NCBI RefSeq assembly: GCF_027594545.1
Contig: NZ_CP115160.1
Span: forward strand, 1,497,001-1,561,000
Reading direction: 5' to 3'
DNA: 64,000 nt
From: Algoriphagus sp. TR-M9
GTDB lineage: Bacteria; Bacteroidota; Bacteroidia; Cytophagales; Cyclobacteriaceae
The position numbers and the translations under genes were made by a program. Every line of letters starts with the position of its first letter. The first letter of the stretch is position 1. Under the pieces are notes generated by a model. That model was given only the letters and a program-made list of their open reading frames with translations. It ran no database searches and was not told the DNA's origin. Positions 52,922 through 62,142 of the stretch are shown piece by piece.

Positions 52922-52948
52922 ATCCTAGACCAACTATTTACATCACTA

Positions 52949-52977
52949 CCCTGAATTGAGAGATTCAGGGTTTTTTT
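52949..52977 (+). terminator. terminator of the secreted-protein gene
   Basis: The perfect arms CCCTGAAT and ATTCAGGG have a 6-nt loop and are followed by seven T. Confidence 0.9.
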
Positions 52978-52999
52978 ATGGACAGCACTTTGACATACA

Positions 53000-53226
53000 T
53001 TATGCTTTAGCAATTCTTTTACGGCTAGCAATTGCTTCAAAATCAGGTACTAACTTGCTGTTTTCGACCTTGCCTATTGGTCAGGCAGCTTCACCATCCC
53101 ATACCTACTGGATGGCTCAATCTCCAATCAGCTGGATTAAATTACAATTACTGCCCTCATGACGAAACCCAATGCAAAACCTGGGTTTAGATTCAATTGC
53201 TGCATTAACTTGATGTACGATTCTAC
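53000..53226 (-). pseudogene. decayed coding remnant, unidentified
   Basis: One minus-strand frame reads protein-like over about 75 codons: RIVHQVNAAIESKPRFCIGF near 53226, then after TGA, TAG and TGA stops, PIGKVENSKLVPDFEAIASR and RKRIAKA before TAA at 53000. Composition and the regular end suggest a former gene. I cannot name the family, and a chance reading is possible. Confidence 0.35.
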
Positions 53227-53227
53227 C

Positions 53228-54475
53228 TTATTGAGTGGCAATCATGTGGGCAGTCAGTTGATTTGCCATCAGTTCTAGATCAATCCCCAGTAGTTCCTTA
53301 TTGACTTTCAAAATGCTTGCTCTTTCTACTTCCGGGAGTTTGCTAAATCCGTAATAAGCTCCCAAAATCCCACCGGCTACTGCTGCTGTGGTGTCATTGT
53401 CCCGGCCATAATTCACCAGAAAGGTTAAGGTTCCCATAAAATCAAAATCAGAATAAATCATAGCGCTGAGGGTTTGAAGCCAAATTTCACCTGCATGAAA
53501 GGGCATATCCTGCAGACGCTGATCCAGCTGTGAAAATGCATGCTGTAACGCTGCACTTTCCGGATTCAATCGGTTTCCCAAGCTGTCCAGTTCAGCAGAT
53601 TCCGCACCGATTCTTAGCGCCTGTGTCAGTATGCCGTGTGCCGTTCTACCCACCAATCGGCTTTGGAAGTACTGTGCAGGGTCGATTTTGAGGGAAGCGA
53701 GCAAACTATCCTTGTTGGCCTCTGAACCCATACCGGCTGCAGTCATCGCTGCGGCTAGGGAAGAAATGTCTTTGGCATAGCCCAGATCATAGATGGTTAA
53801 TTTATAGTTTTCCCGATAAGCTTTCTCAGGATTTCCTGGGAAAAAAGCACCTATAGAAGGAGCGTAAAGCAGCCCTGCACAGACCATTTCTCCACCATAA
53901 AATTTCCCCAAAGAATCCGCATATCCTGTCAAATTATCCTGGATAAAAGGCTCACTGACTTTTGCCCATTCCTGAAGCCATCCCATTTTCAAACTTACTT
54001 CCTCAAAGGGCTCGGGATCCGTGGATTCTATGGATTGGAATTCCTCAATATAGGTTCTATATCGGTAAGAAATATGGGCGGCAAAATCCCGGGCGTTCAG
54101 GCCTTCTGGGTTTTGGGATAAAAGATACTCACCTGTCAAAATCTTCCACCTGGTGTCATCAGTGGTACCTCCAGCTGGTAGATTCGGTACCCAAATGCCC
54201 TCCGGAGAGACCTCTCGAACCATGTCATCCAAGGTGGTGACAAAGCCATATTGCAAGTTGATGTCATCTCTGGACCACATTTCCGTAGGTGCACCCATGG
54301 CATCTCCAATGGCAGAGCCTACCAGCATGCCCAGGATCTTGTCCTGCAGCTGCTTTTCAGTGAGATTGATTTTGGGCAGTTTTTTCTCCGTAAATGCATA
54401 GCTCCTCTCATCGTTGCGGGTATTACATGCAGACAGCAAGAGCATACTCATTAGAATCAACAGGGAATTGCGCAT
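53228..54475 (-). CDS. ADP-ribosylglycohydrolase-family lipoprotein
   Basis: The 415-residue protein has lipobox LSAC (Cys17) and the ADP-ribosyl-glycohydrolase fold. GMLVGSAIGDAMGAPTEMW and GGTTDDTRW give one metal-binding acid pair, and NYGRDNDTTAAVAGGILGA gives the other. Family members cleave ADP-ribose, ADP-ribosyl or related N-ribosyl bonds. The lipid anchor puts it in the periplasm or on the surface, so it would act on extracellular ribosides rather than intracellular proteins. The upstream kinase-like gene overlaps by 1 bp. Confidence 0.9.
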   Translation of the reverse strand: MRNSLLILMSMLLLSACNTRNDERSYAFTEKKLPKINLTEKQLQDKILGMLVGSAIGDAMGAPTEMWSRDDINLQYGFVTTLDDMVREVSPEGIWVPNLPAGGTTDDTRWKILTGEYLLSQNPEGLNARDFAAHISYRYRTYIEEFQSIESTDPEPFEEVSLKMGWLQEWAKVSEPFIQDNLTGYADSLGKFYGGEMVCAGLLYAPSIGAFFPGNPEKAYRENYKLTIYDLGYAKDISSLAAAMTAAGMGSEANKDSLLASLKIDPAQYFQSRLVGRTAHGILTQALRIGAESAELDSLGNRLNPESAALQHAFSQLDQRLQDMPFHAGEIWLQTLSAMIYSDFDFMGTLTFLVNYGRDNDTTAAVAGGILGAYYGFSKLPEVERASILKVNKELLGIDLELMANQLTAHMIATQ

Positions 54476-55437
54476 TAGGATAGGATTAAATTTCTCGCCT
54501 TTTTCAAAAGTGCCTCTTTTTCTTTTAAATCTAAACTTACAGGTAGCTGAGCAATTCCGATCAGCCTCCTCATGATTTCCATGCCTTGGTAGGCTTTCAG
54601 CAAATCCCGGTCAAACTCATGGGCATAAGCATCCAAAAAACGCTTTTTCCATTGGGGATCTGCAGCAGCCAAGTCAAAGTGGGCTAGCAAAATTCCCAGA
54701 TCAAATTCTTTATCACCTAAAAAACCAAATTCAGGATCGATGATTTTGAGTCCATTTGACGTGCTTAGCCAAGATCCGGGATAAAAATCACCATGCAAAA
54801 GCGTATCTCCTTTAGAAAGATACCGAGCTCCAAGTTGCTCAAGCTTAGATTTCAAATCCGCATCAGCCTTATAACTGAGGCTCAGCTCTTGCAGACCTTC
54901 TTGAATGCTATCTAAGTCCATTCCGTTCTCAGGGTCAAAGGGAAAGCGAAAAAGATGCTCATGATTCAGGGTTTTCATGCTTGAATTAGCAGGAAAATCA
55001 ATTCCTTGAATGGAATGCAAGTGATTTAAATAGTGACTCAGGGCATCAAAATCATCTTCATTAAATCGGAAATCAGGGTTATACATTCTGCTAAAATCTG
55101 ATCCCTTGCCTAAATCCTGGGTGATTAGAATGTGCTGTTCCGGGAGATAACCCAGCACTTTGGGTGAATAGTGCTGGAGCCAGGGGTGATGCTGCAAGAT
55201 TTCATAAAACCTGTGCTCCACCTTAATCCGCTCGATGGGAGCAGGGATTTGAGGAAACTTACGTACGTAATCCTTTGACTGCTTGAGGATTATTGAGCGT
55301 TGTGAAGTTGAGACTCGCAACACCAGGTTCATATTTCCTTCTCCGGCAGGCTCAGCGGAAATGAGCCTTTCACCCTCTTGCCAAATTGCTAAGTGCTGAA
55401 GTGTTTTTAAATCTGTTGTTTCGGTGATATCAATCAT
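54475..55437 (-). CDS. APH/MtnK-like small-molecule kinase
   Basis: The 320-residue protein has the aminoglycoside phosphotransferase fold: EGNMNLVLRVS (nucleotide loop), SIILKQS (Lys), LLHGDFYPGSWL (catalytic loop) and IDPEFGFLGDKEFDLGILL (Mg site). The D-P-E-F-G-F-x-G form resembles methylthioribose kinase rather than antibiotic kinases. With the overlapping ADP-ribosylglycohydrolase gene, phosphorylation of a released riboside or ribose derivative is a reasonable inference. It is the first gene of the pair. Confidence 0.85.
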   Translation of the reverse strand: MIDITETTDLKTLQHLAIWQEGERLISAEPAGEGNMNLVLRVSTSQRSIILKQSKDYVRKFPQIPAPIERIKVEHRFYEILQHHPWLQHYSPKVLGYLPEQHILITQDLGKGSDFSRMYNPDFRFNEDDFDALSHYLNHLHSIQGIDFPANSSMKTLNHEHLFRFPFDPENGMDLDSIQEGLQELSLSYKADADLKSKLEQLGARYLSKGDTLLHGDFYPGSWLSTSNGLKIIDPEFGFLGDKEFDLGILLAHFDLAAADPQWKKRFLDAYAHEFDRDLLKAYQGMEIMRRLIGIAQLPVSLDLKEKEALLKKARNLILS

Positions 55438-55776
55438 TCTTAAAGGTAAAGTTTAAAGCGGGGACTATAGCGTCTGTCTGGGAATTTCACCAGCTAAAGT
55501 ATGTTATACGCAATTTGTGAGTTCTTAATTTCCTGATATTACACGTTGACCTGCTTTTTCTAAGCACATCTTTTTACCACAGGCAGCGTTGCTTTTTCTC
55601 CTAAAAGAAAATATGGGTTCAAGTTTATTATTACGTGCTGTGGGCAGTGGAATGTTGTCGGTGGACGATTATCCGCTACTATATCAGAAAAGATAAATAT
55701 CCTTCTTAGATTCCAAAACCCATTTTGAGCTGTTTTTCGTAAGTTACATCAGAATTAAACCCTTAATTACTTTGTT
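55438..55776. other. intergenic region (339 bp)
   Basis: It separates divergent genes. It contains the repeat fragment at 55631-55684, listed separately. TTACTTTG at 55767-55774, directly before ATG 55777, resembles a -7 box but is too close to the start for a normal leader. Nothing else is seen. Confidence 0.4.
55631..55684 (+). repeat. dispersed repeat family A, core fragment
   Basis: It begins TTACGTGCTGTGGGCAGTGG and continues through GTTGTCGGTGGACGATTATC to CGCTACTAT. It matches 9986-10038 with one or two differences. Both outer parts of the 146-bp unit are missing. Confidence 0.85.
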
Positions 55777-56934
55777 ATGTACGGACTTCCCCGAACTATT
55801 TTTAGTTCAGAACATGATCTTTATCGGGATAGCGTTAGAGATTTTATCGCCAAAGAGATTACTCCGAATAATGCCGAATGGGAGAACAACAAGATGGTTT
55901 CCCGTGAAAGCTGGCAGAAACTGGGAGCGAATGGATTTTTAGGAATTCAAGCTCCTGAGAAATTTGGAGGCATGAACATTCAAGATTTTCGATTCAATGC
56001 GATTTTTATAGAGGAACTAGGCTTGAGTGGCTGCTCGGGGCCTGCTATCGGCTATCCTTTGCATAGTGATATAGTGATGCCCTATATCTTGCACTATGGG
56101 ACGGATTCGGCTTTGGAAAAGTACATTCCTAAGATGGTCAGCGGTGAATTTATAGGTGCTGTAGCCATGACTGAGCCTGGGGCTGGAAGTGATTTGCAGG
56201 GGATACGAGCATCAGCGGTAGATCGTGGCGACCATTACCTGGTCAATGGTTCTAAGACCTTTATCACCAATGGTTACCTCTGTGATGTAGTAGTTGTAGC
56301 CGTGAAAACTGATCCCACCTTAGGGGCAAAGGGCATAAGCTTGATGATTGTGGATAAGGATATGCCAGGATTTACTAAGGGGAAACCCTTCGCAAAAGTA
56401 GGTTTGCATGCTCAGGATACCTGTGAATTGTTTTTTGAAGATGTGGAGGTCCCGAAGGAAAACCTGCTTGGCAAAGAAGGGGAAGGCTTCAAGTACCTGA
56501 TGACAGAACTGGCTCAGGAGCGATTGGTCGTTTCACTGGCGGCAGTGGCTTTGGGAGAGTACATGCTCCAATCTACAGTTCAATATGTGAAGGAAAGAAA
56601 AGCATTTAATAAGACGATTTCTGAATTTCAAAATACCAGGTTTAAACTTGCTGAGATGTGCGCCGCCCTGGAGCAGGGTAGGATATACTGTGATCAGCTG
56701 GTACACCTTCACAATGAAGGCCAGTTAGACTCTGCAATGGCCTCAGCGGCTAAGTACAACATGACCGAGCTGCAGTGCAAAGTGGCCGATGAATGCGTGC
56801 AGCTTCACGGCGGCTACGGATACATGTGGGAATTTGGGGTGGCCAGAGCCTATGCTGATGCTAGGGTTCAGCGGATTTATGCCGGAACAAATGAAATCAT
56901 GAAAGAGCTGATAGCCCGAAAAATTTTGAAATAG
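55777..56934 (+). CDS. acyl-CoA dehydrogenase
   Basis: The 385-residue flavoenzyme has the complete family pattern: AVAMTEPGAGSDLQGI (FAD and substrate loop), LFFEDVEVPKENLLG, QLHGGYGYMWEF and IYAGTNEIMKELIAR at the C terminus. It catalyses alpha,beta-desaturation of acyl-CoA in beta-oxidation. The acyl-CoA ligase gene follows after 76 bp in the same direction, so together they activate and start degrading fatty acids. Confidence 0.95.
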   Translation: MYGLPRTIFSSEHDLYRDSVRDFIAKEITPNNAEWENNKMVSRESWQKLGANGFLGIQAPEKFGGMNIQDFRFNAIFIEELGLSGCSGPAIGYPLHSDIVMPYILHYGTDSALEKYIPKMVSGEFIGAVAMTEPGAGSDLQGIRASAVDRGDHYLVNGSKTFITNGYLCDVVVVAVKTDPTLGAKGISLMIVDKDMPGFTKGKPFAKVGLHAQDTCELFFEDVEVPKENLLGKEGEGFKYLMTELAQERLVVSLAAVALGEYMLQSTVQYVKERKAFNKTISEFQNTRFKLAEMCAALEQGRIYCDQLVHLHNEGQLDSAMASAAKYNMTELQCKVADECVQLHGGYGYMWEFGVARAYADARVQRIYAGTNEIMKELIARKILK

Positions 56935-57010
56935 CTTGGAAAGTCTTTGACGAAAACCTAGATTTTATGGTAATTCAAGTAAACAAATCATCCCCCCAAA
57001 ATAATCAGCT

Positions 57011-58690
57011 ATGAAGGAGTTCCCTTGGCTAAAGGCGTATCCAGGATCTGTTCCGCATGAAGTGGACTTTGAAGCCTATAAAAGTGTCACAGAACTTTTT
57101 GAAGAAAGTGTCCAGAAATACGGAGATAGTATTGCCTATGAATGTATGGGTAAAACGCTTTCGTTTAATAAGTTGGATGAATTGAGTAAAAGTTTTGCTT
57201 CATACCTGATAAATAGCCTCAAGCTCAAGCAAGGAACGCGTATTGCCATTCAAATGCCTAATACACTCCAATACCCCGTGGTCATGTTTGGTGCACTACG
57301 GGCTGGAATGATAGTGGTCAATACCAATCCACTCTATACTTCGTCAGAGATGAAGCATCAGTTTCAAGACTCTGGTGCAGAGGTAATCGTCATTGTCGAA
57401 AACTTTGCTGATAAGCTGGAAAAGATACTTGCAGCTATTCCTGCCAAACATGTCATTGTTACAGGATTGGGGGATCTTCTGGGAGGGTTGAAAGGCCCTA
57501 TCGTAAATTTTGTGGTGAAGTACATCAAAAAGATGGTTCCTGCCTTTTCCATACCTAGTGCCGTGCCCCTCAAGACAGCTTTGGCGAAGGGGGCCAACTC
57601 CAAGTTTATAGCTCCGGAGATCACGCTATGGGATACAGCTTTCCTCCAATACACCGGAGGCACCACTGGGGTTTCCAAAGGAGCAGAATTGACCCATGCA
57701 AACATAGTGGCAAACATGCAGCAGATATCAGCCTGGATGAAGCCTAAGCTGAAGGAGAAAGAGGAAATTGTGGTGACAGCGCTACCGCTATACCATATTT
57801 TTGCCCTGACGGTAAATTGCCTGGCCATGTTGAAAATCGGAGCTCACAATCTTCTGATCACCAACCCCAGGGATATGCCTGCTTTTTGCAAAGATCTATC
57901 TAAACATAAATTTTCAGTATTCACTGGAGTCAATACGCTATTTAATGGGTTGCTTAATCAAGAGTCCTTTAAAAATCTGGATTTTAGTGGGTTAAAAATA
58001 TCAGTTGGAGGCGGGATGGCCGTTCAGAAATCAACTGCTGAGAAGTGGAAAGCCGTAACAGGTACCCCACTAGCCGAAGGCTATGGACTTACCGAAACCT
58101 CTCCCGTAGCCTCCTGCAATCCCATAGACGGGACGGAAAGAAATGGCACCATTGGGATTCCCCTGCCTAATACAGATTTTATGGTGATCGATGAGGAGGG
58201 CAACCGGCTGCCAGTCGGAGAACGAGGAGAAATTTGCATCAAAGGTCCCCAGGTGATGAAGGGCTATTGGAAGAGACCCAAAGAGACAGAGGAGGTGATG
58301 CTAGGTGATTGGTTCAAATCCGGAGACATTGGAATTATGGATGAAGATGGATTTTTCAAAATCGTAGACCGTAAGAAAGAGATGATTTTGGTGTCCGGCT
58401 TTAATGTTTATCCGAATGAAGTGGAAGATGTGATTGCCTCATTTCCAGGAGTGTTGGAGGTAGGGGTGATAGGCGTGCCTGACCCAAGATCCACTGAGCG
58501 AGTGGTGGCTTATGTGGTGGCTAAAGACCAAACCATCAACGAGGAGGAGATCATTACCCATTGCCATCAAGAGTTAACTAATTACAAATGTCCTAAGGAG
58601 GTACACTTCACAGATGAACTTCCAAAGTCCAACGTGGGCAAAATCCTGAGAAGAAAGATCAAGGAAGCACATTTGGAAAAAATTAAATGA
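57011..58690 (+). CDS. fadD: long-chain fatty acid-CoA ligase
   Basis: The 559-residue AMP-forming enzyme has the P-loop YTGGTTGVSKGAELTH, EGYGLTETSPVAS, FKSGDIGIMDEDG, the hinge DRKKEMILVSGFNVYPNEVE and the catalytic Lys region LPKSNVGKILRRKI. Length matches FadD. It activates fatty acids to acyl-CoA at the inner membrane. It lies downstream of the acyl-CoA dehydrogenase gene. Confidence 0.95.
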   Translation: MKEFPWLKAYPGSVPHEVDFEAYKSVTELFEESVQKYGDSIAYECMGKTLSFNKLDELSKSFASYLINSLKLKQGTRIAIQMPNTLQYPVVMFGALRAGMIVVNTNPLYTSSEMKHQFQDSGAEVIVIVENFADKLEKILAAIPAKHVIVTGLGDLLGGLKGPIVNFVVKYIKKMVPAFSIPSAVPLKTALAKGANSKFIAPEITLWDTAFLQYTGGTTGVSKGAELTHANIVANMQQISAWMKPKLKEKEEIVVTALPLYHIFALTVNCLAMLKIGAHNLLITNPRDMPAFCKDLSKHKFSVFTGVNTLFNGLLNQESFKNLDFSGLKISVGGGMAVQKSTAEKWKAVTGTPLAEGYGLTETSPVASCNPIDGTERNGTIGIPLPNTDFMVIDEEGNRLPVGERGEICIKGPQVMKGYWKRPKETEEVMLGDWFKSGDIGIMDEDGFFKIVDRKKEMILVSGFNVYPNEVEDVIASFPGVLEVGVIGVPDPRSTERVVAYVVAKDQTINEEEIITHCHQELTNYKCPKEVHFTDELPKSNVGKILRRKIKEAHLEKIK

Positions 58691-58710
58691 ATAGCTGGCA
58701 TCTTGATAGC

Positions 58711-58793
58711 GGCTGTCGCAAAAGTATCGCTTGTCCCAGCTGAGCAAAGTCGAAATGTGGCCTAATTTATAACTATCCGCAATGATGCCAGTC
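58711..58793. repeat. repeat family B fragment abutting repeat family A fragment
   Basis: 58711-58769 (GGCTGTCGCAAAAG ... GAGCAAAGTCGAAATG) matches the reverse complement of part of 27935-28049. Directly after it, AACTATCCGCAATGATGCCA (58771 on) matches the end of repeat family A as in 43925-43945. The remaining bases up to 59086 hold no gene; an imperfect GTCCCG / CGGGA inverted segment lies near 58910-58935. Confidence 0.7.
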
Positions 58794-59086
58794 ACCCTAG
58801 ACCCTTTGCTTTTCTGGTCGGAAGATCGAAGACCGAAGTGGTCTCGTGACCGTCCAGGGTATGTAAAATTGTCTTTCGTATAATTATAATTTTTTTTTAA
58901 GGCCATAACCTGTCCCGTGACGAAGGAAACGGGATGGAATCTCCCCTGGGAGATAATCATCCCTTTGTGTGTCGCTTCGGATCATGCTTGATTTCATATA
59001 AATTCCTCTTCCTGCCATCACAATACTTTTTTGATTTCCACGGATCTTGCACATCTTACTTTTTCAAAGTAACAAAACCTCACGCT

Positions 59087-60655
59087 ATGCTGAAGAATTT
59101 CTTGTTTTTTACCGTGCTGCTGCTTTGCGCCAGCAGTCTTTTCGGACAAACTACCGATTATCCTAATGTAGTATTTATCCTAGTGGATGATTTGGGGTAT
59201 CATGATTTAGGAGTCACGGGTAGTGATTTCTATGAAACTCCCCATATTGATGAATTGGCTTCCTCTTCTTATCAATTTACCCAAGGCTACAGTGCTTCCC
59301 CCGTTTGCAGTCCAGCTAGGGCAAGCATCATGACAGGGGTGACTCCTGCCATTCACAAGGTGACCGATTGGATAGGTGCTCCTGAAGCTGAAAAGTGGAG
59401 AGATTATGGCAGGCATACCAGACTTTTGCCTCCAGCTTACAATCATGTGCTGGAGTCTTCCTTGCTCACTTTGCCGGAGGCTCTTTCTGAGGCTGGGTAT
59501 GAGACTTTTTTTGCCGGAAAATGGCATATAGGTGGAGAAGGTTCCTATCCCGAAGACCATGGTTTTGATATTAATATAGGCGGTTATGAGAAGGGAAGTC
59601 CTATTGGCGGCTACTTTGCGCCCTATGACAATCCGAAAATGGAACAGGGCCCAGATGGGGAAAATCTGAGTATGAGGTTGGCAAATGAAACGTCGAAGTT
59701 TATAGAAAAGGAACATCAAAAGCCGTTTTTTGCGATGCTTTCCTTTTATGCTGTGCATGGCCCCATCCAAACTACGGAAGCGAAGTGGGCAAAGTATAGA
59801 AAAAAGGCATCAGATGCGGGCCTGGCAGATCAGGGCTATGAGATGGAAAGGAGACTTCCGATTCGTACAGTTCAGGACAATCCGGTTTATGCCGGCTTGG
59901 TAGAAGCTATGGACGATGCGGTAGGGAAAGTCATGGAGACTCTGAAAAACCAAGGGTTGGAAGACAATACTATTGTGGTATTCACTTCAGATCATGGGGG
60001 AGTGGCTTCTGGAGACGCTTATTCCACGTCTAACTTGCCGCTGCGTGGAGGTAAAGGCTATCAATGGGAAGGAGGAATCCGGGTCCCTTATTTCATCAAA
60101 GTGCCAGGTCAAAAGGATTTGGTCTACCTGGATGTTCCGGCGAGTGGAGTAGATTTTTTGCCTACTATTTTAGATTTGGCCGGAGTACATGATGTGGATT
60201 TATCTGGAGTTGAGGGGAAAAGTTTGGTGCCGGCCATGAATGGTCAGCACTTCGAATCCCGACCTTTATTTTGGCATTATCCGCATTACGGCAATCAAGG
60301 AGGAGATCCTAGTTCTACCATCCGGGATGGGGATTGGAAACTGATTTATTACTGGGAAGATGGAAAGGTAGAGCTTTATAATTTACTTGAAGACCCTTCT
60401 GAGCAGCATGATCGCTCAGCTCTAAATCCTGAGGTTTCCCAAAAGTTGTTTTCACAACTGATTTCCTGGCTGGAAAGCACCAATGCCAATAAACCTGTAC
60501 CGGATCCCCAATATGATGAGGAATTGCATCAGCAGGTTTTGGACAAGGCCAGAACAGTGAAAATGCCATCTTTGGAGCAAGCAAGACTACAAATGCTTCG
60601 CCTGGACTGGAAACCAAATGCAGATTGGTGGGGAAGTAAAGTGACGCGTGACTAA
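59087..60655 (+). CDS. S1-family sulfatase (secreted)
   Basis: The 522-residue enzyme (from MLKNFLFFTVLLLC) has a signal peptide ending SLFGQ, metal site LVDDLGYHDLG, and formylglycine motif VCSPARASIMTG with Cys74. It also has GKWHIGGEG, YAVHGPI and FTSDHGG. Its C-terminal extension (NADWWGSKVTRD end) is shared in part with the next sulfatase. It hydrolyses sulfate esters of glycans in the periplasm. The longer reading from 58934 runs into repeat-like DNA and lacks a signal at its start, so I reject it. The next sulfatase starts 10 bp later. Confidence 0.94.
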   Translation: MLKNFLFFTVLLLCASSLFGQTTDYPNVVFILVDDLGYHDLGVTGSDFYETPHIDELASSSYQFTQGYSASPVCSPARASIMTGVTPAIHKVTDWIGAPEAEKWRDYGRHTRLLPPAYNHVLESSLLTLPEALSEAGYETFFAGKWHIGGEGSYPEDHGFDINIGGYEKGSPIGGYFAPYDNPKMEQGPDGENLSMRLANETSKFIEKEHQKPFFAMLSFYAVHGPIQTTEAKWAKYRKKASDAGLADQGYEMERRLPIRTVQDNPVYAGLVEAMDDAVGKVMETLKNQGLEDNTIVVFTSDHGGVASGDAYSTSNLPLRGGKGYQWEGGIRVPYFIKVPGQKDLVYLDVPASGVDFLPTILDLAGVHDVDLSGVEGKSLVPAMNGQHFESRPLFWHYPHYGNQGGDPSSTIRDGDWKLIYYWEDGKVELYNLLEDPSEQHDRSALNPEVSQKLFSQLISWLESTNANKPVPDPQYDEELHQQVLDKARTVKMPSLEQARLQMLRLDWKPNADWWGSKVTRD

Positions 60656-60665
60656 AGTGAAAACA

Positions 60666-62126
60666 ATGACAAGATCCAATTTCCTTTTCAAAATTTCGAT
60701 TTTCCTGAGCTTTTGGTTTTGCGCTGTAAATTCCTTTGCGCAGCAAAACCAATCCACAGCACCCAATGTCATCTTAATCAATGTAGATGACTTGGGCTGG
60801 GCAGATTTGGGTTTTATGGGGTCCAGCTACTATCAGACCCCCAATCTTGACAAACTGAGCCAGCAGTCGGTTATTTTCATGCAGGCTTATGCAGCAGCAT
60901 CTAATTGTGCACCCAGTCGGGCAAGCCTGCTCACGGGGAAGTATCCAATGACGCATGGGATTTATACTGTAGATCCTGCCAATAGAGGCGATAAACGCAG
61001 CAGAAGACTAAATGCTGCTCCAAACGCTAAATCACTTCCTGAGGAGATTTACACCTTAGGGGAGTTTTTCAAGGATCATGGGTATCGCACAGGGATTTTT
61101 GGGAAATGGCATGTTTCTGAGGATCCCAAGGAATATGGTTTTGATGTTAATGTGGGAGGGAACCACCGAGGAAATCCGGGCAAAGACGGGTATTTTAGCC
61201 CTTATGTGGTTCCTATAGAGTCCGATCAGAAAGGTGAATACCTGACGGATCGTTTGACGGATGAAGCCATCTCATTTCTAAAACAGAATAGTCAATCTCC
61301 ATTTTTTCTATACCTGCCATTTTACACGGTTCACAGTCCCTTAATCGGCAAACCTGAGCTGGTGGCTAAATATGAGAGGATAGCCGGAAATCCAAGACAT
61401 CATCACCCGGTCTATGCAGCTATGATTGAATCTATGGATGAGAATGTGGGGAGGTTGCTGCATGAGGTTTCTGCCTTAAATCTGGACGAGGAAACCATCG
61501 TTATTTTCACATCGGACAATGGTGGGGTACGCGCCACCAGTCGTCAGGATCCGCTTCGTGCGGGAAAGGGTAGCTATTATGAGGGAGGAATTCGGGTTCC
61601 CCTGCTGATAAGATGGACAGGGTCAATAGAAAGTAAAACTTCGGAGGCCCCGGTGAGCCAGCTGGATTTATTTCCTACACTACATACACTCATTCGCTCC
61701 GAGCGTAAGCTGGACTTAGATGGCAATGATTTCTCGCCTTTGCTATCTGGTGAAAACTGGCAGCAGAAGGATCTGTTCTGGCACTTTCCGATCTATCTAG
61801 AGGCATATCAGCCACTAGAAGATCAAGCCAGAGATCTGTTGTTTCGTACCAGACCTGGGTCAGTGATCAGGTCTGGAGATTGGAAACTACATGAGTATTT
61901 TGAGGATGGGGGGATTGAATTGTACCACTTGAACGATGATCCATCAGAGTCTCAGAACCTTGCAGCAAAGTATCCGGAAAAAGCTCAGGAATTACTCCAA
62001 AAGTTAAACGCTTGGCAAAAAGCAACTTCAGCACCAATTCCAGCTGAGATAAACCCGGACTTTGACCCGGATTTTGAAAGAGAAGCGATCAAGAAGGCTG
62101 GTTATAAAAAACAAGAGCCATTATGA
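60666..62126 (+). CDS. S1-family sulfatase (secreted), second of tandem pair
   Basis: The 486-residue enzyme (from MTRSNFLFKIS) has a signal peptide ending NSFAQ, metal site NVDDLGWADLG, and formylglycine motif NCAPSRASLLTG with Cys81. It also has GKWHVSEDP, FYTVHSP and FTSDNGGV. It belongs to the same subfamily as the preceding gene (similar middle and C-terminal patterns) but has diverged, so the two probably cut different positions of one glycan. A GTG at 60648 is an alternative start. The stop codon lies inside the terminator loop. Confidence 0.94.
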   Translation: MTRSNFLFKISIFLSFWFCAVNSFAQQNQSTAPNVILINVDDLGWADLGFMGSSYYQTPNLDKLSQQSVIFMQAYAAASNCAPSRASLLTGKYPMTHGIYTVDPANRGDKRSRRLNAAPNAKSLPEEIYTLGEFFKDHGYRTGIFGKWHVSEDPKEYGFDVNVGGNHRGNPGKDGYFSPYVVPIESDQKGEYLTDRLTDEAISFLKQNSQSPFFLYLPFYTVHSPLIGKPELVAKYERIAGNPRHHHPVYAAMIESMDENVGRLLHEVSALNLDEETIVIFTSDNGGVRATSRQDPLRAGKGSYYEGGIRVPLLIRWTGSIESKTSEAPVSQLDLFPTLHTLIRSERKLDLDGNDFSPLLSGENWQQKDLFWHFPIYLEAYQPLEDQARDLLFRTRPGSVIRSGDWKLHEYFEDGGIELYHLNDDPSESQNLAAKYPEKAQELLQKLNAWQKATSAPIPAEINPDFDPDFEREAIKKAGYKKQEPL

Positions 62127-62142
62127 AATGGCTCTTGTTTTT
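62106..62142. terminator. bidirectional terminator overlapping the sulfatase stop codon
   Basis: The arms AAAAACAAGAGCCAT and ATGGCTCTTGTTTTTT have a 6-nt loop that contains the TGA stop of the sulfatase. The last codons of the gene are thus part of the stem. It also lies just past the stop of the convergent decarboxylase gene at 62143. Confidence 0.92.

Noticed and set aside
52956..53162. 68-codon plus-strand ORF after the secreted-protein terminator
   Set aside because: It begins inside the terminator; the minus-strand remnant explains the composition better.
58934..59086. 51-residue N-terminal extension of the first tandem sulfatase
   Set aside because: It lies in repeat-like intergenic DNA and would bury the signal peptide that starts at 59087.
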